From assembly GCA_008711295.1 (NCBI GenBank), contig VUYV01000215.1, positions 57,192 through 121,191 on the forward strand: 64,000 nucleotides of DNA, written 5' to 3'. Positions 37,312 to 49,832 of the stretch are shown piece by piece. The number at the start of each line of letters is the position of its first letter. The stretch's first letter is position 1. The position numbers and the translations under genes were made by a program. This stretch comes from Anarhynchus alexandrinus (Eukaryota > Chordata > Aves > Charadriiformes > Charadriidae). A model generated the notes under the pieces. The model made no database searches. It was given only the letters and a program-made list of their open reading frames with translations, and was not told the origin of the DNA.

Positions 37312-40300
37312 TGTGAAGACGGAATTTCAATCAGAAGGAGAATCAACAAATTGACAGGGGTCATAGCATATGATAGCAGCTTGCTTTTGCAACAGCCAAC
37401 CATAAAGTAGGTTTTACTTATTATATTTTTTTCATTTAAATTTGTTTAAAGATAATGCATTAATTTACGTATTTGGCAATCGCCTTCCACTAATGGAGAA
37501 GAATGTGAAGCTGTGTTTTATGAAAGAGTCTAACCAGGAACTTTCATTATCCAAGTGAAGTGAAATACTACAGATAAACAAGACTGTTGGTTAAGAATAT
37601 TTTATACTGTAAAATAGATACATGATAGAAGATTAAATTAATTTATGTAAAACCAAATGATACGTAATCCTCTGTAAGTCTACATCATTTGTAACAACTT
37701 CTGAAGCTGTAAGTGGGTTCAGGAGGCAGAGGTGGTGTGGGACAGGGGATTAAATACAAATTCTGAATTCAGATCCAGCTGATATTAGTGAGTTTTAAGT
37801 TGGATATCTGTCATAGTTGTAAGATGCGATTTTATTTACCTATTTTTTTAAAAAGAAAATGAAAAGGTTGCATGGGTGGTATACTCTTGTAATGTGACTA
37901 TTGAAAGTTTATATATTGAAAGTTTAAAAAATATTTCTACTGAATATTTAAATTGAGTAAGTGTAAACTGCATTGTGTCTGCACTCTGTAGGGTAGTTGT
38001 CTCTGTAGATCGGTCGGCCTAACCGAATTGTCCTAATTTTCTGCCCAGATTCCAAGGTGGTTATCCTAGTTGCCAGTTTTATGTCATCCCCTTTCTTAAG
38101 GGGTATCTTAGGTTTTTCTTGGATGCTTGAATTTTGTAGTGCACAGTTTGCAAAAAGGAAAACTTTGTAAAAAGAATTTGCCTCCTCCCTTTTTTATTTC
38201 TTAATAGTCTTCTTTCTAGTTTTCCAATAAAATGGCTCCCTGGTTGGATTTGGTTGAAAGCTTACTGTACTCCCAAGGAAAATTACTTTCTTGGAATTAC
38301 GTAGAACTCTTTGTATGAAATGTGAAGGGTTTTTTTCTAGCTTTATTTCTCAGTCATAAGGGCATTGTCGGGAAACCCTTTTCAGAACAGTGTCATTCTG
38401 CTGGTCCAAGAGATGGTTTCAAGAGTTAGATCTTTATGGGGGTCTTTAACTCAGCTGTCTGACAACAGCATAATTTCCAGTTCCCAACTCTTCATTGAGA
38501 TAATTCTCGTAAACACTTTTTATGTGACTTTACCTTTTTATTCTTCTTCATCAGAAAATGGAAAAGAAGGATGCTCATGTTTATTGTCGCATTAACAGGC
38601 AAAAGAGAGACAGAATTTTTAAGATAACCTGTGATGTCTCATTTTTATATCACCCTGACTTTTATCACGAGTCTTATGGAACTTTGAAATTACCTTATTA
38701 TCAGGTAAATTATCAGGTATACTGTTACTTCCAGAAGCGATCTTTAATACTGTGCAGTATTTGTATGTAGGTCATGTCTGATTAATATTTATATTGTGTC
38801 CCAGGATGTATTTTAACTAGAGGCATCTTCAGGTACTTTTACTATGATGTTTTTATTTATAATCTGAAACCTCTATACTGCCTACTAGAAGCTAGACAAA
38901 TTAATTCTATCTCGGCCTCAGAATGAGGTTTCTCAAAGTGACAGCCACAATCATGCAGCCTGAGTGTGTCAGGCTTGCTGATATACAGAACAGTTTCACC
39001 ATGCAAGGCTTTTACTTAACAGCTTAGTCAACCTTGCTTCGTCTGCACGTTACCCAAATTTTAAGACTGGATTGCAGCAATTTTTACATCATTGGGGCAC
39101 CCATTTCCAATATGTGCTTAGTTTCCCGGTAATATGTTATGATGATTCGGTATGTTAGGAAAGTATTGCTAAGGAGTTGCCAGTGTCTGTGAGCTAAGGG
39201 AAAACAGGGTTATAATTGATGTGTGTTCCATCATTAAGTAAAATTTCTGTACATAATTTAAAAGCTGTTTGGGCTGATAGGTCTCTATAGTATGTCCCAA
39301 TGAGATGACAATTTCTCTTTGAAGGGAACCACAGAATGTCTTTATGCTGATTGCTCAAATCAGCATTTTATGAACCACTTTTAAAAGCTGTCTTTTAAAA
39401 AAAACATACTGTGCGTGTACAAGCTTGGATATAAACAGTTTACAGTAGGCAAGATAATACTTTTATTCTGTAACTTAAAGGAGAAATTTTAACTGCTTAA
39501 TGTAGAAATTCTTCTTTTCTTGGTTTTGAATTCAGGTCTTCAGAGGTTTGGGTCTTTCCTTCCTTTTTAGACGTGCTAGTTCTCAAATCCCATGTTATTA
39601 AAGCTTTCTGGGGGTGGGAGGCATGGAACCAGAGTATTTGTGTACAGCCTGCTTTTAGCTTAGGCCTTAGGGAGATGAGGGACACAGGCTGAATTGAATT
39701 TAGTCCGTATTGCGTCTGTCTAACGCTTTCACAAAACATAGTTTTACAATGGGTCATTAGACTTGATTGTAAAAAACAACCAAAGGAAATTACTTCAGGG
39801 TTGAGCCTTTTATACTTCACGTAACCTTTCTTGAATTCAGTCACGTTGACCTGTCTGGTGAAGTTGCCCATCCATTCCCAGTTTAAACATTAACTGATAT
39901 TTACTAACTGTTAAATGCTCCTCATGTGGTTAGTAATTATGGATTGTTGATAGCTGCAGTGTCAGTCTGTATGAAAATGGGCAGATAAATGGTAGCTGTA
40001 TTATATATAGGCTGAAGTGTAGAATTGATACTGGATTTGCTACCTTAAAGTGAGTGTGTGTGTGCATATATGTATGTATAAGAATGTCAGCATATTAAAT
40101 AGTATATGTGCGTGCTGTTTGATTTCATTATAATCTGCTGATAACAGTAGATAAAATGCTCTCTTTTCAATTTCTGTGATTGTGGGAAGAGTAGCCTTGA
40201 CTTAAGAAGCTGATGACAAGCCAAATGAAGAGGAAAAACTTGGAGGAGGCAAGAGTTCCTTTTTGAGGAAAAGTGTAATTTGGCTCCCAGTCAAGAAACC

Positions 40301-40470
40301 GACTGTTTGTGCCGAAGCGCAGCTTAAGGGGGGTCAGAGGGAGGGTATTGGCCTCACCAAGTCCCTGTTTCTGTTTCTAGGTCCTTTGAAAGGACATAGA
40401 AAGGGCCGGGGGGGGGGAACGGGACGGGACATGGGACAGTTTTGGATGGGTTATTTTATTTATTTCACTG

Positions 40471-41330
40471 TGTGGTGGGTTGACCTCGGCTGACTGCCAG
40501 ACCCCCACCCAGCTGCTTTCTCTCTCCCCCTCCTCAACAGGTCAGGAGAGAAAATAAAATGGAAAAGCTCATGGGTCATGATGAGGACAGGGGGATCACT
40601 TACCAATTACAGTCACGGGCTAAACAGACTAGACTCGGAGAAAATTAGTTTAATTTATTGCTGATTAAAAATAGAGTGAGATGGTGAGAAACAAAGAGAA
40701 AACGAAAACTACCTTCCCCCCCTTCTTCCCAGACTCCACTTCACTCCTTCATCCCTGACTCCTCTACCTCCTCCCCTCGAGTGGCGCAGGAGGATGGGAA
40801 TGGGGACTGTGGTCAGCCCACAGCAGCTCCTCCCTAGGGCTTCTGCTGCCCCACCATGTTCCCCTGCTCCAGCCTGGGGCCTTCCCACGGGCTGCAGTCC
40901 TCCAAGAACTGCTCCAGCGTGGTTCCTCTCCACAGGGCACAGTCCTTCAGACACAGTCTGCTCCAGCGTGCATCCCCCACAGGCTACATGCCAAAAACCC
41001 GACTCCTGCGTGGGATCTCCGTGGGCTGCAGCTTCCTTGGGGTGTATCCACCTGCTCTGGTGTGGTCCTCCACAGGTGGCAGGGGGATGGTGACCTGCTT
41101 CACCGTGGTCTTCTGGAGAATCTCGGCTGGGATGCCAGGAGCACCTCCTCCCCCTCCTCCTCTCACCTTGGTGCTCGCAGGGCTGTTTCTCACACTTTTT
41201 TTCCCTCACTGCCAGGCATGAGTTTGCCTTTTTTCTGACACAGTCTTTCCCCGAGACCCCCACTGGTGCCGGAGGTAACTTGGTGAAATGGCCACGGTTA
41301 AAAGATTCGGCATCACCCATTTGTATGGAT
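40471..41330 (-). mobile_element. Degraded avian endogenous-retrovirus LTR fragment (solo, incomplete)
   Basis: The + strand starts with TGTGGTGGGTTGACCTCGGC, which I recognise as one end of an LTR family common in bird genomes. Further family words follow: the stretch around 40600-40680, the pyrimidine-rich block at 40711-40780, and repeated units containing CTGCTCCAGCGTG near 40910 and 40965. The minus-strand orientation is preferred because it gives a terminal CA at 40471 and an AATAAA-type signal in CAATAAATTAAA near 40650-40661. The far end, where the promoter half would lie, is missing or too diverged after about 41330. No internal gag, pol or env is adjacent, so it is a solo relic. The family name is not asserted. 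Confidence 0.68.
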
Positions 41331-44300
41331 TAAGTACGGAGGTTAACAGCATAATGTGGTAAATGCCACCCCCTGCCCCTTTCTTGTGTCCCTGGGTTGG
41401 GAATTGTGGAGCTATTCCTGTTTAAACAAAAATAATTATAAATTTTTGTTGTCATCTAAGAAAACGGCTTTATATGTGGAAAGAGCATCATTACCAAAAG
41501 CAGTAGTGTTGGGGTTTATTATTTCTTCTGTTAATTTGAGAACTAATTTGACAACAAGCGTCAATTCTGGGAGTTTAGCTTTGTAGACTGTAATTTAAAG
41601 AAAACAGTAGAGCACAGTGAGGAATATACAGTAATTATGGAGAAACTACTTCTGCAAAGACAGATGTTAATTGCTTTTGTAAAACAATCAGTAATAGTGC
41701 AGCTCAACAGAAAAATCTTGTCTGCTGGGGCAAGAGGTTTCCATTGCCATCAATTGGGTTTTGTTCTTACACCAAGGTTTATTGCAGTTTTTGCTGTGCC
41801 TGTTCAACTGCTTTTGGGCATGCAGTGACTATTAGATGTGCGAGATGATCCAGGATTTTAGGAGAGTTTTGTAATTATTTTTCTCAATGTAGTTATTTCA
41901 TTGATTTGCTTTAGAAAACTGTTAGGACTGACTACCCCTGTTAGGATTGTCATTGTTAGGACTTTGTTTTGTAAGTAGTTCACAGAAACTGAATGGGAGA
42001 TAAATAGTGCCACAGAAGAAGAGAACAAGCAAAGGGGGATGGGAAACAAATTGAAAATCTTAGTAGTAAAATTGTGATTGCTCATTGTTAAATGTGCCTA
42101 TGATGTCCATGAAAAAGGTGACTTTTCTTCCAGACCCATATGTGGTGTTTTCCACATCTTCAATGAATGACCTTCTTACAGTTGAGTTACACTCAACTAG
42201 GTTTGGCTCTGTTAGAGAATCCTTATGGCTGGTAAATGCAAAGAGTACCTTGCTCAAACCAGTGCAATTTAGTTATCCATAAGAAGAGTACAAATAGGTG
42301 GCAAAGGAGCAGAGATGAAAATAAAAGCTTGGTTTTGCATACAGTGTTCAGCTCAGGATTTCACTCTAAGGCTGAATTTGTTCTCTTCAACCTGCACACC
42401 CCAAAACATTAGGCAAGTTACTTCTACTGCTGCTCTGACAATCCGCCCTTCAGCATTTCCCTTCCTCAGAACACAGCCTGTTTCATCTGATCCAAAACTT
42501 CTTTTCCTTGAAATTTTCTATCCAAAATCTCCCGAAGTTTTGAGCAGTATCCTTGATCCTGATGAAATGCATTTCTTCACAGAGAGGTGAGGACAGAGGG
42601 TCAGGGGAACTCTTCGTGTTGTCGATTCCTAGTGATGTCCTTCTGAGCTGTGGAATTGTAGCCAGCATTTTGAGTTCACAGCAGTTTTAATGTTTAGTCA
42701 CTTTTTCAGAAAGACAATAACATCACATGAGCTCAAAATAAGTAGGGTGAAGCTATTGAATTCTGAAAAAAAATTATAGTGCCTTAATAGGGCATTTCAA
42801 GCGCTTTTGTTATGAGAGAGGAAGGTACTGTGGATGTGTCAAAAATGTTCTTGAATACTTATATGTACATTGTTAACTTAATTCTATGAAATTTTTATAT
42901 GAACAGTAGTTCCTTGTTAATAGTTATCTGCTTTTCTGTTTTACTTGTTGCACTCTACTGTTTTAGTGCTTGCAGATGTTGTTATGATTGAAGGATACAT
43001 TGGAGAAATACCAAGAATAAAAAGGTATCTTATGTTTAATGGAGAGAAAGTGATATATGAATTTTAGCAATCTGGGCCACCTGCAGAGCTTTTTTTCTGA
43101 AGTTTGTGAACTTCCTCACTATATTTAATATCTTGTTTTTGAAACTAAATAAAATGAATTTTAAAAAGCCCCTGTCTTCATCTGTGTGACACATTCTGGA
43201 GTCTTCAGAAATAGAATTTTTGTTGAAGGCTAATTCCAAGTGCAAGGCTTAGTAGATGTATATATTTCGTGCTAGTAACATACATGCTGTATGCTTAGTA
43301 ATACCTACACCTTTCTCTGAAGTTTTTTCGAGTTGGTATAGGGTGGAAGGCAATCTTCTTATGAAAGAGTTCTGAATTGCAGAGACTGGGTCAAACATAC
43401 CACCTGCTGTCAGAATCCTGATGGGCGTGATTGCCTGGCCCAGGGCTTGCTTTTCCCTGGGATGCTGTGACACACAGGGAAGGGAAAGATCAGTGATTCT
43501 GATAGCATTATTCTAAATTCTTCCCTGTCTTGTAATGGACGCAGTTGCTGCCTGCACCAGTGAACAGTTTGACTGTTACACAATATCCCCACCTTCGCTG
43601 ATCTAGAGGAGGAATAATTGATATGAGTTGCTTGGCCAGGAGCAGGGTATGTATCTTCCAGATAAGTTTGGCTTTTCTTTGCTCCCTGTATTTACTTGAG
43701 CCAGGAAATCCCACTGATGACACTCAGGGATGCCTTCACTACGTAGTTAACGCACTGCTGCCAGCTGGGGTTGGTTTGGGTGGGAGCATTCACATGGCAA
43801 AGCCCCAAGCGGATTAGCGTCCTCGTTGTTTCTGCACTTGTGTGTGTCTGGCAGCATGGGATTCCTCTGGGGAGCTCGGGGATTCCTTTGCCATCAGTCA
43901 TGTCTGCTGTGGGACAGCTTGTTTGTGCTGCAGAGCAGGGAGGAAAGATGGGAGAGGAGCTTAGGGTCTGCCCTTGCTACAGGCGGGCAGCTTCCATCAG
44001 AGGTAGAGCGGGGCTGGGGCTCTCAGCCTGCCTGTCTGCTGCGACCTCGCCAAGTCTGCGTTTAAAGCACCTCCGAATTAAGAGGTTAGGGCTCCAATGT
44101 GAGCAACAGTCCAGGTTAGCTGTACAGTGTGTTAGGCAATTTGTGTTGCATCCTTGTATTTCAGATGCTGTTTTTTTCCTGTTTGTCCTGCCAGAAGATC
44201 CAAAATAACTTGGTTAGAAGGTTGTTTTACCCAGTAGTTACAGAGCTAGAAGAACATAACTCTGGAAATAAAACCAATATTAAGGTTTTGTAACAGCTCC

Positions 44301-47300
44301 TGATTTGCCTCTTCTGCCTTTACACATTTTTTTTTTGTTTGATCTTCTTAGGCCCTCTTTTCTCTTTATTACGTTCTTGACTGTTTTTGTTACTTCCACT
44401 CGAGTTTTCTAACTCTTTTCACCTTTTTTATTTACTTGATGCTCTTTTCAGTCTTTATCACTGCTTTTGGTTTTTCTTTACACTTCTTCCTTTTGTTTTC
44501 CTTTGTAGAAATTAACTACTTTGTTTTCCCTTCATATGGCTTTGCCTTCCTTAGCTACGCGGCTCCCATGTGCCATTTTTTCCAGTGTTAGCCTTAAGGA
44601 AAGGAAGCTCTATGTTCAGTAAGAAGTGAATAACAGTGGAAGGAAATGTGTGCAACCATACATGAAATAGTGCTTAATCCTTTTCCCTGAAGATGCTGGG
44701 GAAGATCCGACAGGTTGGTGAGAGACAGCTGGGAAGTATAGAACGGTACACTGGCAGCCTTGTCGCGAGGAAAAAAGTGTCTTTCAGGAAATGGTGAATA
44801 ACCTCTAAGTATAATGATGTAACTGGGAAAGGGAAAGAATGGGTAACAGAACAAGCTGAAAACAATAGAAATGGTTGCTGCCAAGGCTGGGGTTTCCTGC
44901 ATCTTTGAGGATTTTCTTTAACCTCGTGGTTTTGAGCTGCTTGAGATATCTGCACTGAACTTTGAAGCTAGCAGCTAAGAAATACTGCTGTGTGTCTGGC
45001 TGGGCGTTGTGTTGGAGTGGCACACTGTGTAGCTCCAGTGGGGTGTGCAGGGATGGGGAGGGACCCTCAACAGATGTCCTCTTCCGTCTTTCAAGCAGGT
45101 ACTATTTCCCAGCAGCTACTGAGGGGTGCCAGCCTATGGACTGAGTGAAGCTGACTATTTTTTGAAATACACTAGGCCTGTTAATATCTGACAGATATTT
45201 GCAACACTGATAGGCAGTTGTTAAAGTTAACTGTAGATGACTAAGCCAGGCCACTTCCTCCTCACTTATCCTTGTATCAAACTAGCAATTTAGAATCTGT
45301 TTGCTTTAATACTATTAACATGCTTCTGTGGGTTGAGGTCACAGGGGTCTCACAATAACCTCAGGTTCACAGCACATTTAATGTTGTTAGAATCTTATGG
45401 CAAAGAAATTTTATTACCTGTTCCCTTCATATATTTGTATTTCACGATCAGGCATTCCCTATCACAGTCCTGAAGCACATACATCTACAATTAAAGATAC
45501 ATAACATTAATGGCATGTACATACTACTGTTTTGTATCTTTTTTAACCAGTGAAAATAAATGCCTTGAAAATATTTTCATTCTGCATACTGGTTTGTCAA
45601 ACTGACACATTTAAAAGTCCTTTTTTAGACTTAACAATAGGATTTAATATCCTGATTTATTCATTCCAACCTTATCCTCTCTGCAAACAATGCTAAGTAA
45701 TGTGAATTGCGTCTACTGGCTTGTACGTAAAGATGAGTTTAATTTTAAACAGTTCCAAAACGTAGAGAGCTCTGATTCATTTTAAATTCTTTCTAGCTTG
45801 ATTTCATTTACACTTGCTGTGAGCAATTCTGCTGTATAACCTTCCTCACTGGACTTGGTTAGTACTGCTGTTGTGTTGTAATCTGCATTAATTATCTATT
45901 GATTAGTGAAAAACTGCTCTGAAGCATGACCTAAACCACTAATTAACCTTTTCAGGTTTGGTTTGTGTTTTTTTTTTAATAGAATTTTATCGTTGCGTAG
46001 ACTATGTGGAAATAGAAAGGTTATCTTTATGGTAGAAGAGGTTTATAGGACTAGAATGTTTAGGCTCTCGAATATAACCTGACTAGATCTGTTTGTCATT
46101 AAGCTGTGTTTCAAAGCTTGCATCTTCCAGTGAGCCATCAAAAAAGGAGTGTGTTTTGTTTGATATCTGAGATGGAGCACTCATTGTTATGGAAGTAGAA
46201 GTGTGATTAACTCGGTTTTCAGAAATGTTGTACCAAACTTAAAAAATGAAAAGAAACAAAGCAAACAAACAAAAAAGACTTCTTTGAAGTTTGGGACACC
46301 TGTTTGTTTTGCTTAGTTAAGCTGTTATCCAACCTGTAAAGTCAGAGAGAAGGTAACTTAATCAGATAAAATGCTTTAGAAGTAAAACTTGATTGCAATG
46401 TTTTGCCCCATTCTAAACTTTGAAAGGAGGTCATAAATAAGATTGAAAACTACTGCTTTTTCTGTTACGCTTGATATTGGTGTGGGCTTAATAATGCTGG
46501 TTAGACAGTTTAAAAAAAAGTTGCTTAGCCTTTTCCTTATTGAAAATGACAAGATATTTATTAAGTTTTCTTGAAATAAGTATGGGGAAAAAAAGATCTA
46601 CAGCATGTGAAAAAGTATGATTCAGTGTTTATCAAGTTATGTTTTATTAATAGCAACAATGCTGTAAACAGATGCTTTAGTGATTACTTAAAATGAAACA
46701 AAATAGTCCTTGTATGGAGTAGGGGAAAAAGGATTTAAGGTCACGAGTACTGTAACTGAAGTTTTGTGTGCCTGCAGCACAAATGGCTGTAGCTGGATGT
46801 GCATGTGCTGCTTGTTTTCTGGAAGCATTAAACTCTCTGCCAAAACTCATCTGCCAGTACTGCTGTTTTTTAATCCTCTGGTGTCTGGAATGAAAAGTCC
46901 AGGGATGTTATCATTCTTGAGTACCACAGGTTTTTAAAATCTCCTATTAACTTGAACTTTAGTGTCATTCAGTAGGAATATGGGAAGAACTGTGTCCATA
47001 CTTCATGTGAAAATAAGCTGCCATAACTGATTGCCAGGCCACAGATTTCCTGAGCTCGGGCATGGGTTTGGGGTGGGTGTTAGCGTTCAGTGGATCATGT
47101 GGGAGGTGGTCACAGAGCTGCGGTTGCCTTCCTGAATTACCAAGTCTCTGAAGGTAGGAGAGGCTAGGTCTTACGCTCCTTATGAGTTATATTCTACATG
47201 CAAGTGTCCTAAGTTGTTGGGGATTTTTTTTCTAATATATAAGGTAACCTGCCTGGCATCTGAAAAACAAAGATCTGTAAGAAGGTAGAAGTATTATGTT

Positions 47301-48347
47301 TGGTTAAGAAGATTTTCTAGACTACCTTAGTGGTTGGGTTTTTTTCCCGTTTTCCTAAGAAAACATGGATTATAAATTTGTGCCTCCTGCACAGGTCTGT
47401 CATTATTTCCATTTCCCTCCCTCCGTACTAGTTTTCAGTCCTTTGACACATTTCAAACAGATTTGTGACAAGTTTTGTAATCTAAAGGATATTCTTTTTT
47501 TCCAGAAGTTCCATGAAAAAGTTTGCCTCTTCGATTAATGCTCCCAGTATGAGAAAGGGAGCCCATGAGCTCAATTCTTACTAGAGAGCGGTAATTCAGA
47601 TGACCGTTTGTTGGGAGGGTGCGCATTCAGAGGAGCTCAAGCTTCACTGATTCTGCGCTCTGAAGTATTACTTGGGGGGGGGGGCAGGTTGTTTTTGTGG
47701 TTTCTTGGTTTTGTTTTGCTTTTTAAACTTCAGAGCGGTGGTTTGACCCCAATTCCAAATGTATGAATTTTAAATTTTGGGTAGCTTGTTTGTTATGTTG
47801 TTAATCCTGATTGCTTTAAGAATGCTGTGAATCGTTCCACTAAATTTTCAGCCATAAATCCAAATACAGTTTTAATATGGTAATGCAACTGAATATTTTT
47901 AAAATGGATAAACTGGTTTATTCCAAATAAACCACAGTATTAGGAAATACAGAAAGGAATGTTCTCTGCTTCTAGTTTAATTTTTATGCCTACCATAATG
48001 CAATCACTTCTGTTATACAAGTAAATAAAATGGTGCCATGCTTGCAACTCCTTAATGAAGCATTAGATTGGAAAATAACTGATTGTATTGTGAGACAAAG
48101 ATATTGCTGTTATTGTCATGAAAAGGTAGAAGTGAATAATGTAGCAAATGTTAATAGCACAAGTACCATATTACTAAATTCACAGCAGAATGTAATGACA
48201 TTTTTGTCAAATGCAACTGCAAAAAAAATGCCTTTTAATTCCTGTTGACACTATAATGTCTCCTTTTAGTATTAACCATTATGATATCAGACCAGTCCTG
48301 CTCACTTCTTTAGATCGCATTTCTGTTTGAAAATTTTTATTATTGAG

Positions 48348-48392
48348 AATATTTATTATTGTTGTTATTGTTATTTATTATTATTATTATTA
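48348..48392. repeat. ATT-rich microsatellite
   Basis: Imperfect TTA/TTG trinucleotide units end in five consecutive TTA copies. It lies within an AT-rich block. Confidence 0.88.
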
Positions 48393-49711
48393 AGAAACCT
48401 GAGAAAGATGGTATACCAGAAGTAGTTGTTTATTTCTGGGCTGTTGTTGCTGTATCGCGGAAATAAATTCAGAGTATAAATGCCACATTATTAAAAAATT
48501 AATTAATGACTCCTCAAAACAGGTAGTGGAGAAAGATTTTGATGGATGCATTAATTTTGTAAATAGCTGTTGATAGTGTAGAGTTAGGAGGTTTGGTTGA
48601 ATATGGTTTTTAATTGATCTGAATGGTTATCTACTTTGCTGTGCTGGATGTAGCTCAGCTAATACTTCATAGTTTCATGCTTTCCTTTCAGCCCTCTCCC
48701 CTTTTAGGGTAAGTTTTTCTTTTCTGAAATATTTGACAGATTGTATCTGTAGTTTCATGTACTATCAAGAGTTTTTAAACTTCAACAGATACATATTTTC
48801 CTTCTTTCATCCACTCCAATTAGTGTTCACTTTCCACCTCTTTTCAGGTATTTAGCATTAGCTTTCCCTTGCTGTATCTTATCTGCCTAGTCTAGGCTTT
48901 GTGGAATAAATAATACAAGCCGCATGTTTATAACTGGGGCACATTTTACCCTACCTGTTGCAAAAATATACACTTAATTGGTTTTATTCTTCATTGTTAG
49001 ATCTTGCTTCTGAGTATTACCAGCTCTGTCATTTGTGCTCTTTCAGTATAGGACCTGTAGTATGACTGATGTTCTCTTGTAGGCAGTTGGTGATAGTATT
49101 TGTGTTTTACTCTTTGAATATTACTGGCTTCAAGAGAGGAGTTATGAGGCAGTTTTCTGACCTGCAGTCTCCCTGGTGTGGGAGGAATATGCGTAAATCT
49201 TGGTTTCAGCTTAGCCATGAACATGTTATTAGGATATGCTTCACAGCCCTTTCCCTCAGACTTAGAGTCAGGTAACTTTGACTGAAATGTGTTGGTTCTC
49301 CATATAATAAGCTTAAAAAATATTTATGTGTTTATTACCTACTAATTTAGGTTTGAATGATATTTTGAGAAAAATATTTTAATCCTGCCATACAACTTGT
49401 TTAAATATTGCTATGTTGATATTTGCTTGGGAATCTGAAAATGAAACTGCTTAGATCATTTTAATTGAATAAGCCAGAAAATGCAAGTGTGAAAAGATAA
49501 TTGGATGAAATAATTTGTTAATTTTAACATAATTTATTTTACCTGTCAGTGTCTCTTTTGAAATGCTCCAGCTGGTGGAAATACATTATTACATCTCATT
49601 CTCATTTTCAGTCTTTGAAGTATACACACTACTTCTGAAGAAGAGCAAATCAAACCAAGTATGATGGGACTTGTGCTTTGCATTGACTGCATTTTTGTGC
49701 TTCGTTTGAAG

Positions 49712-49832
49712 GTCATTCTGTGAGACTGCTGGGTCAGAAAAAGGATAATGGAAAACGTTTGGGGGGAGCACGACTGGATTTGCCAAAGATTAGGAAGAAT
49801 CCACTGATAGAAATCATTTCCATCAATACAGG
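49712..49832 (+). CDS. CDKAL1: CDKAL1 internal exon C (linker and start of radical-SAM domain)
   Basis: The exon is bordered by an acceptor ending TTTGAAG and a donor GTAAGA. It enters in phase 1 (GT completes the Gly codon begun by exon B) and leaves in phase 2, after GG of a Gly codon. The 39 full codons start [20 protein letters not shown] and continue through a basic LPKIRK segment to the beta-strand IEIISINT. In the family this strand immediately precedes the radical-SAM CxxxCxxC motif, whose first Cys would be the first full codon of the next exon. A Lys replaces the Arg I remember from human in DNGKRL. Intron B-C is 14,499 bp. I did not find the radical-SAM exon between here and 64000. 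The three exons together total 267 bp, which is 89 codons. Confidence 0.95.

Larger units (their letters stand above)
35213..49711 (+). other. CDKAL1: CDKAL1 intron between exons B and C
   Basis: GT-AG intron of 14,499 bp in phase 1. It carries a CR1 tail (about 36841-37311, + strand) and a degraded LTR fragment (40471 to about 41330). G-runs occur near 40.41 and 47.67 kb, and an ATT-rich microsatellite near 48.35-48.39 kb. Other stretches are AT-rich intron in which I see no gene. The block around 47.8-48.6 kb is low in repeats and rich in TAAT-type words. Confidence 0.92.
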
